Below, in pieces: positions 1 to 10,845 of a stretch of DNA of 64,000 nt. The notes under the pieces are model-generated. The model was not told where the DNA came from. It saw only the letters and a program-made list of their open reading frames with translations, and made no database searches. A program made the translations under genes and the position numbers. Source of the stretch: Nelumbo lutea (taxonomy: Eukaryota > Streptophyta > Magnoliopsida > Proteales > Nelumbonaceae); assembly GCA_022828595.1 (NCBI GenBank), contig JAKGHH010000002.1, forward strand, positions 70,280,383 through 70,344,382, given 5' to 3'. Positions within the stretch are counted from its first letter, which is position 1; the number at the start of each line of letters is the position of its first letter.

Positions 1-929
1 CTCGCCACCGTCATTGCAACTCTCAATAGTGGTGGTTGATTTCCCTCTCCCTTTCTCTCCCCCCTATCTTCCCACTGTTGCAACGGCCTTGTTTTAACAT
101 CGGCATTCGAATGTACACCAAATTAATTATTAATTATTTTAATTATTATGAATTATTAAATATGTTAATAGTTTTTATATTAATTTTCTAATTATTAGAT
201 ATTTTTTAATTACTTCATAGATTTTATTAATATTTTTATTATTATTTTAATTTTTAATAATTTATTTTGAATTTCTAAATTTATATGTATTTTCTAATTT
301 TATTCTTATTTTAATATTTTTTTTACTTTTATAATTTATATTTATATTAATTATTAATTATTTTTACTTTTATTAATTACTAAATATTTTAATAATTTGA
401 TAATTATTAAATAGTTTTTCATTGCTTCATGGACTTTATTACTATTTTCATTATTATTTTAGCTCATAATAAATTATTTTTAATTTATATGTATTTTTCA
501 AATTTATTCCTATTTTAATATATCATTTTTTATTTTTTTAATTTACTCATATTTTTTAATATTATTTTAAATTATTTTTTATGAAATAATGCAAATTGAA
601 CTCAAAATGACCAAATAGTCTGTTTTAGGGGCAAAATAGTAAAATTAGGGAATTTAACATATGATACAACATAAACAAACTTATCTACTCAGAGCCTCTA
701 AGAAAGTAGAAAAGCACCTATGCCTCTTTTCAGATTTCAGACACTTTTAATATCTTTTTAACTTTTAAGATTTCAGATTTATCAAATGCCACCAAAGAAA
801 GAGATCCAACTTTAATAGCAAATGAAGAACTCATGTCAAAATAAAAGCCCAACCATACTCTTGATGAAGAGAGAAAAATCTAAATGAGTGGCATTGAAGG
901 AAAACCCTTGAAGAAACATGTCATATGCA
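1..929. other. AT-rich intergenic DNA, no gene seen
   Basis: After a short C-rich stretch (1-110), positions 120-600 are almost entirely A and T, built of degenerate TTAATTATT-like runs. Stop codons are frequent in all frames. I see no coding domain, TIR or LTR boundary. It may be an old decayed repeat. Confidence 0.6.
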
Positions 930-1120
930 CTTGTTATGCATGCACTTGGGACTTGTTCAACCTGTTCAACAGTTTTTCGTCATTTTTTATTTTAATTATT
1001 TTTATTTTTATTTTTTATTTTTTAAGTTGGAGTGGGCTCTCTATTCGAACTAGATGTTTGAACCATTGGCCAGAGTGGTTCCAGTATCCAGCTGGTGCAA
1101 ATCCCATTCGTTAAAAATTG
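930..1120 (-). repeat. Degenerate fragment of the GGTTTTAAAA repeat group
   Basis: The order of short blocks (GTTCAACCTGTTCAACAG, a T-rich tract, a TTCGAACTAG block, then CCAGAGTGGTTCCAGT) mirrors the inside of the Mutator-like MITE copies at 1749-2040 and 4988-5274. The ends are not recognisable, so this is a partial or badly diverged copy. Confidence 0.3.
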
Positions 1121-1162
1121 GCTATGGAGAAGACCACCTGAAGTCTTAGCTAGTTAATTTGA

Positions 1163-1739
1163 TTACAAACTAAAAATCTCTTTGTAGTCGAAAACAACTT
1201 TCTGGTTAAAGCCCTTGGCAACAAGACTGGCTTTGTAATGGTCTATGGATCCATCAGACATGCACTTCAAGCAAAAAAAAAAAAAAACAATTAATGTCCA
1301 TGCTGATTTAGCACTACAAGAGACAATGGGGTGATGATGAAACAGCATGAGATTCAAGGGCTGACATGGCTTAAGCAGACCCCTCTCTTAGATTAGGCAC
1401 CCATAAAATAGAGATGCCTTGTGGTACAGTGGCAAGTGGTTGTTTATTAGAGATAGGAGGAGATGGATCAACATGATCATTCATAGAGGAAGGCAGAAAA
1501 GATTCAAATACACAACTCATATACCGAAATTCTAGCTTGTGTGAGTTGTTAGGGCTTAGGAGTAGATAGCACTCACACCCAAATACCTATAACATAGTAT
1601 AATTAGGTGGTCTAGCATATTTAAACTTGCCATAGAGTTTGGAATTTGAGCACACTCAAGGGTTGTTAAGAGATTAGCCTGAAAAGAAAGGTAGTGAAGA
1701 GAGTAATGAGCAGTAATGTTGTAGTTGAGAAGGCATGAA
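1163..1739 (-). pseudogene. Ty1/copia pol fragment: integrase C-terminal part and start of reverse transcriptase
   Basis: Read on the minus strand, the fragment contains an integrase C-terminal block (KFKYARPPNYTML, then VFGCECYLLLSPNNSHKLE). Nearer the left end is the copia RT entry motif DGSIDHYKASLVAKGFNQ followed by a DYKEIFS block. These are the usual landmarks of plant copia polyproteins (PPDYxxLRVFGCxCYP and the DGSIxRYKARLVAKGF region). Stops and frame changes separate the blocks and the catalytic RT motifs are missing, so it is a dead, truncated remnant. It continues across an inserted MITE (1749-2040) into the integrase core at 2050-2340. Confidence 0.75.
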
Positions 1740-1748
1740 TATAATCCA

Positions 1749-2040
1749 GTGTTTTTGAACACTCGTTGACCTGGAAGGTCAGACCATTCGGCCCGAGAAT
1801 CATCCAGGTAACTAATTCCGTTTCACCCTTAATCTATTTCTTGGCAAAGAATCATTGACTTGATCAACGACCCACTGACCTGGGCAATCAAACCACTGGT
1901 CCGAATAATGATTTTTGCCATTTTTATTTTAATTTTAATTTTTTTTTTAATTAAAATGGGCCATCTGTTCAAACTGGACGGTCAAACTGCCAGTGGCCAA
2001 AGCGATTCCAATCCTGAATCAATTTTTAAAACATTGCATG
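1749..2040. mobile_element. Mutator-like MITE inserted in the copia integrase fragment
   Basis: This is a 292-bp element flanked by TATAATCCA (1740-1748) and AATAATCCA (2041-2049), a 9-bp target duplication with one mismatch. Its inside (TTGACCTGG, CATTGACTTGATCAACGACCC, a T-rich tract, CAAACTGGACGGTCAAAC) matches the reverse complement of the copy at 4988-5274, and the right end carries TTTTTAAAAC. The copia integrase frame resumes on the other side. The 9-bp duplication points to the Mutator superfamily; no transposase is encoded. Confidence 0.6.
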
Positions 2041-2049
2041 AATAATCCA

Positions 2050-2600
2050 CTACTTTTGCAGAATGGAAGCATGGGTCGAGACTATGTGTACCTTTCAAAT
2101 TTAAAGAAAGAGCCAATTTTAAATTCAGCAGCACCACCACTTTGATATGGACATCAAATTGAGTTTCAAAATGGCTCTTGAAGTGAAGAAAACTGAGATA
2201 ATGCATCGAAATTATTAATCAATGGAAACATAAAAAACGGAAAAAAATCATCAATAAACAAAATATAATAATATGCCCAAAAGTGAAAACAATAGGAGCA
2301 GGTCCCCATAAATGCCAGCAATGAATAAATTTTAGAGATATTACCAAAAACAAATGAATAAATTTTAGAGAAGTGGAACTTTTATTAGCACATTATATGG
2401 AAATGAAAATTGATGACACTTACCAAGAGGACAAGAGAGATAAAATGATAGAGATATAAACAAGGTGACAGAAAGCTGATAGTCACAACAATTTGATGGA
2501 TAATCTTTATTGAGAGGGAGCCTCAACAGTAACATCAACAGTACTAATGCTAATAAGTCAAGAATTCGACGTGTGTGACAATGTAAGGCAATTTCTGACA
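2050..2600 (-). pseudogene. Ty1/copia integrase core (and possible protease end), degenerate
   Basis: Between about 2340 and 2050 the minus strand can be aligned with a copia integrase core: an HxxLWGPAPI block, an FIDDFFRF-like block damaged by substitutions, then FLHFKSHFETQF and a GGAAEFK block that corresponds to the usual SDGGGEF. Stops and shifts interrupt every frame. From 2365 to 2600 a weaker resemblance to the copia protease/pre-integrase region (ILD followed by a hydrophobic stretch) may belong to the same element. It is the upstream continuation of the fragment at 1163-1739. Confidence 0.55.
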
Positions 2601-3120
2601 CGACTTATATATATGTTGATTCCCAAGATAGTTGCAACTCATAAACCCCATTTTCATGATGCTCTCAAAATAAAATGCAATCACTTATAAAGAATTCAGA
2701 AGAATGGAAATAAAAAAATATGTCATTATAGAATTTTCCAACAAATAACAAATTCAAAGAAATATCTCAACATGTAAAATATCAAAAGAGATCAAGGTCA
2801 TTTGATGATAGAATTAATACCTATAATAAGCAATGGTCGAAACTGATCCATTACCATGGTAATCTGATAAGGTCCATCATGTTCAGATAGGATTTTTGGT
2901 TCTAACAATCCTTGAATTTTTCTAAAAAGAAAGTCACTGTAGACCCTAAAGAATTAAAAGGGTCATTTTTTTTTCCCTCAAACTATGATGAAAAAGTTAT
3001 TTCCAGGAAAAATTAGATAACGGTTGATATGCTGTCAATAGATTTGTTAGACAATGAATAAAATAATAAAAGCATGCTCATGTGGCAATATTCTAGTTTG
3101 AAAATGCCACATTAATATAT
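2601..3120. other. Intergenic stretch, nothing recognised
   Basis: AT-rich DNA without a supported reading frame, TIR pair or RNA gene. It may include the decayed 5' part of the copia remnant to its left. Confidence 0.5.
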
Positions 3121-4090
3121 AGTTAAGTAAATTACTTAATGTTTTATGTGGGTATAAAATTAATGTTGTAAATTAAATAAATTGCACTAATTAATATAAT
3201 TAAGTAAATTAAGCCAATTAGGTATATTAAGCAATTGAATAAGTAAATTAAATTAAATTAAATTAATTAAGAAAACTAGGTTAATTAAGTAAATTAAATA
3301 AACAAAGCTAATTACTCTAAATAAGTAAAATAATCAAATTAAGCAAGCTTTTAAAAATTGACACAAAAACAAAACCACTTTCGTCAGTAGTTCAATTGTC
3401 CATTTGAACAAATCAGCCCGTGATATTTCTAAAATTACAAAAATAGAAAAAATTAAAATAAAAATGACCCAAAACCATTCATCAAGTCAAACAGTTTAGC
3501 GGTTCAATTGTCCAAGTCAGTGGTTTGTTGACCAAGCCAACATTTTTTTTTTTGTAAAATTCTGGCTAAGTATAAAATGGAACTGAATAGTTGATTGGTT
3601 CTTAAGTCAAATGGTTTGACTATCCAGGTCAATGATGATTTTAAAACCTTGCAATTAAGATATTAACTAATTGATTAACTAAATTAAGCTAACTAAAACA
3701 ATTAAATAAATTACACTAATTAAGTTAATTAAGTAAATTAAGCCAATTACGTAAATTAAGCATTTGAATAAGTAAATTAGCTTAATTTACTTAATAAATC
3801 AAGTCAACTTAGTGAATTAAATAAGTGATCAAGTCAATTAAGTAAATTAAGTTACTCTTAATTATGTTGACACAAGTAAATAAAGTAATTAAAGGAATTA
3901 ATTAAATAATTTAGTTGAATTAAGAAAATTGAGTTACCAAGTTAACTAAGTTAATTAAGTAGTGGTTGCTAATTTACTATTAGTTAACCTAACTAAGTGT
4001 GAACTTAATAATTTACTCTTCATTGTTGTTAATTATTTACTATTAAATTAATTATTGTTAACTTGGTGATTCCAAATTAATAAAATCCTT
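3121..4090. repeat. AAGTAAATTAA-rich degenerate tandem array
   Basis: Words such as TTAAGTAAATTAA and AAGCCAATTA recur throughout. A block of about 80 bp at 3180-3270 (CACTAATTAATATAATTAAG onward) is repeated with small changes at 3710-3790. The array is split by the MITE at 3345-3651. It looks like a minisatellite expanded by slippage. No coding potential is visible. Confidence 0.6.
3345..3651. mobile_element. Mutator-like MITE inside the AT-rich array
   Basis: The ends are AAGCTTTTAAAA on the left and TTTTAAAACCTTG on the right, an inverted pair. The inside (TAGTTCAATTGTCC, GTCAGTGGTTTGTTGACC, TGGCTAAGTATAAAATGG) aligns with the copies at 4988 and 29574. Candidate 9-bp TSDs are AAATTAAGC (3336-3344) and CAATTAAGA (3652-3660), matching at 7 of 9. 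They lie in low-complexity sequence, so they are weak evidence alone. Confidence 0.5.
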
Positions 4091-4245
4091 GGGAATTTAT
4101 ATCAAGGTTAATAAAATTAATTTTTTAACTCATAGTTTTTTAACATTTAAAGCGGCCCTTTCAAACTTGAGTAGTGTCATGTAAGCAGGCTTTTATTATT
4201 TTATTCATTGTATAACGGATCCATTGACAACATTTCTAGCATCTT

Positions 4246-4560
4246 CTATTTTTGCCTTAAAGTGGCATTCCCATCATAGTTTGAGAGCAAAAATAATCTT
4301 TTTAATTCTTTAGGATCTAGAATGGGATTTTTGCAAAGTTCAAGGGTTGTTAGAGCCAAAAATTCTATATAGATATATTTGCAACTTTTCAATATTGAAG
4401 TAAAATGATGAATAACTCCAAAAATAAGAGGCCATGCATCCATATATAGACATACAAAAGCGAGGGTATAGGTGGGTGGAGATTTCTTTTGACTTCTCAA
4501 GCATGCAATGCAAGTAGGAACCTTGCAACAATACCTTGCAAAGTGATTATTGCCACTACA
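4246..4560 (-). pseudogene. Possible retroelement fragment with a zinc-knuckle-like motif
   Basis: The minus strand reads CSGNNHFARYC, which resembles the second half of a CX2CX4HX4C zinc knuckle, followed by an 84-residue open stretch (CKVPTCIAC, then MDAWPLIFGVIHHF). Both LINE ORF1 zinc regions and copia gag/integrase could give this pattern. The first cysteine pair is not clear and no other domain is seen. I treat it as a low-confidence relic. Confidence 0.22.
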
Positions 4561-4618
4561 TATCTAACATGGATTTTTGTTGTATTTCAGAAGGCTTATG
4601 ATTATTGGAACCAATTTA

Positions 4619-4887
4619 GGATCCATTTGGTTCACAATCAAAATTGGAGTTGAAAACCCTCAAAATCAGAATCAGAATGATCTATTCCCATAACCTGTTT
4701 GGTTTAGATAGGAATTGGAATTCGAATCAGCTGAAATGTATCTCATTCCCAAGGGAGGGGGAGGGAATGTCCATCCTCAAATGGGAGAATGCCATTCCAC
4801 TAGGAATGGGAATAAAATTCTAATTCCATTCAACCGAATAGTTGGAATTGGAATGGGCAGGCCCCATTACCGTGAACTAACGAACCC
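4619..4887. mobile_element. Tourist-like MITE (GGATCCATTTGGTTCAC termini)
   Basis: The left end GGATCCATTTGGTTCAC and the right end GTGAACTAACGAACCC are imperfect inverted repeats, flanked on both sides by TTA (4616-4618 and 4888-4890). TTA duplications and GG...TTTGG ends are typical of PIF/Harbinger Tourist MITEs. The interior is rich in GGAATTGGAAT words and matches the element at 20904-21159. There is no coding capacity. Confidence 0.6.
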
Positions 4888-4987
4888 TTAGAGTCTCAAT
4901 ACCTTGATTGTCATCTGGACTATTGGGTGTAAGTTGTATTAATTGAGAGTTGGTAATTACAGGTTCACTAATTTCAGCATGTTTATC

Positions 4988-5274
4988 ATGGTTTTTAAAA
5001 CCGATCTGGAGACCGAACCGGTCAGGCGGTCAGAGGTCCGGTTATTGGGTCGAACAGTCCGACCATTCAAACCGAACAATCGGCCCATTCTGACAAAAAA
5101 ATAAAAAACGATCAAAACTGTTCAAACGGTTAACCACCCGAGTCAGCGGTTTGCTGACCAAAACCAACGGTTTTTGAGAAATCCCGGTTTTAGGGAAAAA
5201 CGAAACTGGTCACCTGACCAGTTCCTGGTTTTTCTGGTCCGACCATCTAGTCCAGTCTGGTTTTGAAAACCATG
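4988..5274. mobile_element. Mutator-like MITE, best-preserved termini
   Basis: The left end ATGGTTTTTAAAACC and right end GGTTTTGAAAACCAT are inverted repeats with one mismatch. The inside has GACCGAACCGGTCAGGCGG, a CATTCTGACAAAAAAAT block, GTCAGCGGTTTGCTGACC and TGGTCCGACCATCT, all shared with the 29574-29845 copy. Candidate 9-bp TSDs are ATGTTTATC (4979-4987) and ATATTTATT (5275-5283), differing by two transitions. Confidence 0.6.
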
Positions 5275-5455
5275 ATATTTATTATTAATATTGCCAAACA
5301 TTTTCACTTTTTTGAAGATAGGCAAGCATGGTTAGATTATTCCTATAAAGAGAATGAAGTTTTCATACAGGTTTATTGCGCTAGCAGTTCCTCTTGGTGA
5401 TTACAGCCGCTCAAGCATGTCCTATATATCTCCTTACTGATCTTATAGACAACCA

Positions 5456-6194
5456 TGAGGGTGGCAATTTCTCACGCAATTGGAAATGGGTTGATCACCC
5501 ATTAGGTCAATTTAAATGGGTTGTGTTGTGGATAACCATTGGGTTAACTAATAAAGATACAAGTATTAATTCCTTAGCCTTTTTTTAATTTTTTGAGTGA
5601 AACAATTTATAATTAATACATTAATTTTCTATTAATTATTGACTAAAATTAGTTTTGCCTCGGATCAACACACTTCACCCAAATCAACATAAATCTATAA
5701 ATTAACCTGACTTGACTCCGGACTAGTTCAACTCGATCTAAATATGAATAGACCCAATCACCTTGATTCGGTTTGTTTGGGCCGGTCAACCCAGTCTGAA
5801 CCCAACCCAATCCATATCAAGCCTATTTGGGTCAACTCGAATCTGAAGCAGAGCCAAATGGACTGGCTTGACCCAAACCCAACACGATCCAACCCGAAAT
5901 ATGTTCATCTTGCTTTGACCCATGTTGGATTCATCACTTGTGTAAAAATAACAAATACTATTACCATCAAGCTATGGCCAACTTATTTGTCAAGTGGGAG
6001 TTAGTTTTTTTTTTTTTTTTTTGTTTTAAGTACATAAATATAAGATTAATGGGTTTGGATGGGTTGGACTGGGTCAAGGCGGGTTTGGGTTGAACCCATC
6101 CCATTTAATTTTATATAACCGGATCATTAATGGGTTGACGGGTTAGATGAAGCTCAAACCAAACCCAACCCAACCCGCCCAATTGCCACTGCTA
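5456..6194. mobile_element. hAT-like non-autonomous element with a perfect 8-bp TSD
   Basis: GACAACCA occurs immediately outside both ends (5448-5455 and 6195-6202). The ends are TGAGGGTGGCAATT and AATTGCCACTGCTA, an imperfect inverted pair. The interior is dominated by GGGTTGGGTT/AACCCAACCC words and a poly-T tract near 6010, which make spurious open frames. An 8-bp duplication and T(A/G)RGG-type ends fit the hAT superfamily. No transposase is present. Confidence 0.65.
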
Positions 6195-6611
6195 GACAAC
6201 CACTTGAGTAAAAGAAGACTCAGGTATGGAGGCAAATAACTAATTGAATAAAAGCTTAACTTGTTTAATCCACAAAGTAAAGACTGATGTTGTAGGAGCA
6301 CCTGCTCATTCCAAATTAAGGATGAGGAGCCAATTAGTTCATTACACAATAGGGTGTTTTCAAATTTGAATCACCAGACTATGGGTAGGGCTGCAAATGG
6401 ATCGAATTGAGTCGGATATAAATATATCCAAACTTGATTTGTTCATATTTGAATTCAAATCGGATCATATTCGTCAAATATATCTAATGGATTTGAATAG
6501 AATTCTGATTATAATCGATATTAAATAGAGTAAGTAAATTGGACTAAAATTTATCAAAGTATTATATATTATTAATAAAATGAACAAAAAATGACTTAAA
6601 ATTAAATTTTA

Positions 6612-7289
6612 GAGTAAATTACAAATACCGCCCGCCCATACTATGGAGTCAATGGCAATTACTCCCTGAACTTTCACTTTGCAACAAATACCCCTTATCC
6701 ATTAAGTCAAATTATAGAATGCATTAAATTACAAAAATACCCACTTGAACTTTCCTTATTTTCTCTTAAACCCTAATAGACTCAAAAATACCTCCATTTT
6801 CTCCAAACAGACTTAGTTAAAATAAAAAGAATAATTTTACTCAAAGAGAAAAACAAGTTTATTTAAATTCTTGCTTCATTTCACTTACATGAATGCGTGT
6901 CTCTCTTCATCTTAAAATATAAAAATTATCCACTTCCGCCAATAAACTATGAAAAATCAAACAAAACCTTAAATTTACATCTATTAGAAAGAAACCTACT
7001 ACCGTTTCTTGTAAATATTGAACCCGGCCAAAAATTTGCAAGGATCTATTAAAGCAATCAAGAGGACTTCAATATTATATTTAATAAACTAATTGAATCA
7101 TAAATCATTCAAATAAATAAGAAAAAGGTTAGTTTGGGTATTTCAAAATTTTTAAATATCTGAATGAGAATCTTTGTCAAAGTTAAATGGTGGAACACTA
7201 ACGGATTGGGTTCTTTGCTGCAAAGTGAAAGTTCAGGGGGGCATAATTGTAACTGACCCCATAGAATAGGGGGTCTTTGTAATTTACCC
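6612..7289. mobile_element. TIR element with long (about 80 bp) inverted arms
   Basis: The left arm (GAGTAAATTACAAATACC, CTATGGAGTCAATGGCAA, CTGAACTTTCACTTTGC) is repeated in inverted orientation at 7200-7289 (GCAAAGTGAAAGTTCAG ... GGGTCTTTGTAATTTACCC). The arms and the TAAATTAC start resemble the Mutator-like element at 20344-20890. I could not find a convincing TSD in the AT-rich flanks. The surrounding sequence (6386-6610 and 7290-7490) has GGATCGAATTG/CAAATCGGAT words and may be an older element into which this one inserted. Confidence 0.5.
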
Positions 7290-7411
7290 TATATATCTTT
7301 TATGAATGAAATGAATTGAAAATTACTTGTATAAAAGTTGAACCTGCGACAATTTAGTAAAAATATAACATCCAAACCAACATCAATAATAGATATAATA
7401 TAAATTTTAAG

Positions 7412-7437
7412 TATATATATATATATATATATATATA
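7412..7437. repeat. (TA)n microsatellite
   Basis: About 13 uninterrupted TA units followed by a short GATA run. Confidence 0.9.
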
Positions 7438-7489
7438 GATAGATATATAAATCAAATCAAATCGGATTATATCAGATCAGATAGGGGTA

Positions 7490-8430
7490 ACATCACATAT
7501 ATAATTCAAAACTTTAAGCTTAACCAAGATAAGCTGCATGAATTGATATCCAAGGAGAAGCAAGGCCCGTTGATTAGTTGCTGTTGGAGAGATCTCCGTT
7601 ATCAGCAGTCAGACATGGTGAATGCAAAGGGACGAGTCTCTTAATTCTGTGATACCTTAAACAGGTTTGAGAGAATAAGAATGACTATTTCAGTTCGAAT
7701 ATTGCAGTCTATCTTTTAATGTGTACAGTATACCATATATGAGTGATTGTACAACTCAAATTAATATGAATGCCACAAGTATGAAATTTATCTACAAGAG
7801 ATTGATAGTGGCCCACGAGCATGTACATGTCTAAGATAGTTGGTTATTCTCTGGATCTTGTCAAGTTCATTGTATATTGTTAACTACAAGTCATTATTTG
7901 ATAATTGAAATCAATTATTGATGAGCCTGAATGTGGGAGTTAATTTGTTAAGAAGATCCTTTATCTTGCTGCTTGATTACATTAGGCATACATAGAAACT
8001 ATGGACCCCTTGATTGATATTCATTTTCATATCAAAAGCTAGTCTGGAAGCTGCATTTTTCATGGGCCTTAGATTTTAATTATTAGCTAGTAATTCAAAG
8101 TTTAATTAGCATAATGGATGAAGTGGGCCTTATCCCATCATATATAGACAAGACATAAATCCAAAACCCATCCCCTAAAACCTTGATGGGACCTAGGACC
8201 TTACTTCAGATACAATCAATAAGTCATACAAGAAACAAAAACAGTAAATATAAGTGCATCTAATTCGACTGGTAGATGTGTTCTATTTGTTTCAATTCGT
8301 GATTAGATGGCTTGATGTATTCATTAAATGCATAAGCTTGGAAGAGATAGGTTGCAGTTGGTCCTTTCCCTACTGTTTCTTCTTTCAATTTTTTTTTTCC
8401 TTTTCCTTTTTGAATTGGGGTAGCAGTGTC
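7490..8430. other. Intergenic stretch, nothing recognised
   Basis: Moderately AT-rich DNA without domain-bearing frames, TIR pairs or RNA genes. Small open frames here lack codon bias or recognisable motifs. Confidence 0.5.
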
Positions 8431-8900
8431 AGCCTCTTTCAATCTCAAGCTGTGTTTGGTTTTGAAAGGAAATAAGAGAGAATTCTCATTTTTCTATCAA
8501 ACACTAAACACACCAAACCCTTTCACTTGGTCAAACTACTAAGCCCTCTTTTGAGGTAATTTTTCGCGACTTACCGACTTCATCTCATGATAATTAATAC
8601 CGTGTATCCAACTCTCTCACCTCCTTATGGTATCAGAGCTTACTTTTCTTCTTCTTTTGGAAGGTGAAGCTCTCTTCTGGTCACTGATACAACTAATAAG
8701 CTTCTTACCAGCTGCCCTTTTCAACAACTTTTCCACTGATGATGTCATACAACCCCAACAACTAACCCAAGTTGCGACTACCACTGCAGACAATTCCAAG
8801 TCGGTTACTATTAATGCTGTCACATGAAAAGGAGGACTGATACCTTCCTGCTCGTTTCCAATCAAATCTACTGCTTTAATCACCAACAATATAAGAAGGT
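8431..8900 (+). mobile_element. Ty1/copia 5' remnant: LTR end, primer-binding site and start of gag
   Basis: TGGTATCAGAGC at 8628-8639 is the standard initiator-tRNA-Met primer-binding site of plant copia elements. The sequence just upstream should therefore be the 3' end of a 5' LTR. Downstream, a plus-strand frame of about 66 codons carries a Q/T/S-rich segment (QQLTQVATTTADNSKS) of the kind seen at the start of copia gag, then runs into stops. No protease, integrase, RT or second LTR follows, so this is a truncated insertion. Confidence 0.5.
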
Positions 8901-9014
8901 AGGTATACCTTTCTCTTATTTCATGGATTGACGCATGAGAAGGATCAGTTATTTTGTTCCTAGTCCTATCTTCTGTCATGAGAGTACTGTAAGTATAGTT
9001 TTTCCTTGTTGTCA

Positions 9015-9036
9015 AGAGAGAGAGAGAGAGAGAGAG
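9015..9036. repeat. (AG)n microsatellite
   Basis: Eleven tandem AG units in intergenic DNA. Confidence 0.85.
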
Positions 9037-10845
9037 GTGAAAATAATATAAACCTATCTCCCATAAAATAGTGCGGTCCAAATTGATGATTCGTGGCCAA
9101 GGACAAGGACCATGTGAAAGAGGTGGACATAACGGAGTCCTTGGCATAGAACCTAAGGAGCCGAGGACGTGGCCATGTTTGGAAAGCTCAATAATCAACC
9201 TTCAGCCCTTATTAGGTGGGTGGGTTGTCAATTGCCATACACAGAATAATTTGAAAGTGCACCTTTCTCATCCAAATAGATGGTTGTGTTTTAATTTTCT
9301 ATCAAGTTTGTGAAGAGGCTACACGATGGTTATTCTCCAAATATCCGGAAGTAATTAGTTACAAATCATCTCCATCAGTTAGCATATGCGAGCTTAGTTA
9401 TCATCATTTCAGAATGTAAACTAAAACCGGAGATGGCTTCCTCCACTGAGAACCTGAAATGACCCCATTTCAATTTTCAATGAAATGACCTAATTAAAGT
9501 TAACTCGAATGCAACATAATAACTTAATAAACTGTATCACTTCACTTCATGAGGCTGAGGCTCAGAAACACCTTCTGAGAATGCTCCTGCTTACAACTGC
9601 AGACCTCTCTTGGGTCCCCATAAACATTTTTCCTCCAAATTGAATTGTTGAATCACTTGGACCAGCCGGTTTTACTGTAAAGCTATATCAATATATTTGT
9701 GGAAAATTTTCTACCAAGACTTGACAGAAACAGGATTCAAATTGGATATATAATAAGAAGCTGATGGACCAGCCGGTTTTACTGTCAAGCTATATCAATC
9801 TATCTGGCTCATTGCTTAACCACTAGCCAGCCACTAGCCAGTCCCATTCAGCAATCACCATGGTCCTACAGATAAGGCTTAACAACACTCCATTAATGGC
9901 GGACCGATTTACATCATAAACTGCATTTGTCACTTTCAGTACCAGCAGTCGGCTTCACATCCCTAAACATCAATTAGAAACGATGTTATTGGAACCGGCC
10001 GGCTAATTAATGAATGGGATATATCTCAAATTTGTTATGTGTCAGGTTCGATCAGGCTCTTAATTTTTATTAATAATGTTAGAAGACCCAATCAACATTA
10101 AAATTATCCAATTTTGTCCAGGGTTAACGGTCTAACCAGCCTAGAAGAGAATGAGTGAACTCATGGTTTACCGGGTTACCAAGATTTTTGAATCTCATCT
10201 CTCGGTTTCCTGATCCAAAAGGGTAATAAGGTAGGTGGTAGATGGTTTTCTGGTCCAACCATATCGGCCCGACCAGACTCTTAAAAGTGCTTATCAAGTA
10301 TCAACTATTCTTAAAGAGTCGATGATATCACCGGCTAGGCGTTTAGCTGTTTAGACGAACAATGGTGGATAGTATTTTCCATCTACAAAGCTAGCTTGAA
10401 GTCACATATATCACTGCGCATCAGCATCACACCATATGAAATCTCTAATTGCAGAAGGCAAACCCATTAAAATTTGTTTTAGTTAGGAAATTAAAGACCC
10501 ATGATGAAAACTGAACTTCTGGACATTGTTTTCCAAGCAAATTAATGAAATGACGAAAATCCCATTAAATTAACAAACAAAAAAGGTTGAACCAGCTTTG
10601 CCATGGATGAGGAAGAAGACCTAATTGAATTGGTGTTATACAGTGAAACAGGAAGTGGAATTATTGAAGTTTCATGTAAAGCTTCACCCAGCTTTTTTCT
10701 AAATTAATTCTTTTGATTCATCTATTCATCTACAATATGTTTATGTATGGTTATATATATAAGTCACTTAGTGGCTAGAAAATAAAAAGAAAAGATAATG
10801 ACAAACTGATGAAAAGATACAAAGGAAAATTAAGAAAACCCATCA
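9037..10845. other. Intergenic DNA downstream of the Dof gene, with a short direct repeat
   Basis: There is no supported gene. A block of about 36 bp beginning GGACCAGCCGGTTTTACTGT is present at 9658-9695 and again at 9766-9801, followed each time by an AAGCTATATCAAT block. A diverged fragment of the GGTTTTAAAA MITE group may lie at 10090-10290 (GGTTAACGGTCTAACC, TGGTCCAACCAT). The last few hundred bases should contain the 3' UTR of the minus-strand Dof gene. Confidence 0.5.

Noticed and set aside
8617..9198. 193-codon minus-strand open frame
   Set aside because: It lies opposite the copia primer-binding site and gag start, contains (AG)n-encoded Ser-Leu repeats, and shows no domain. It is a chance frame.
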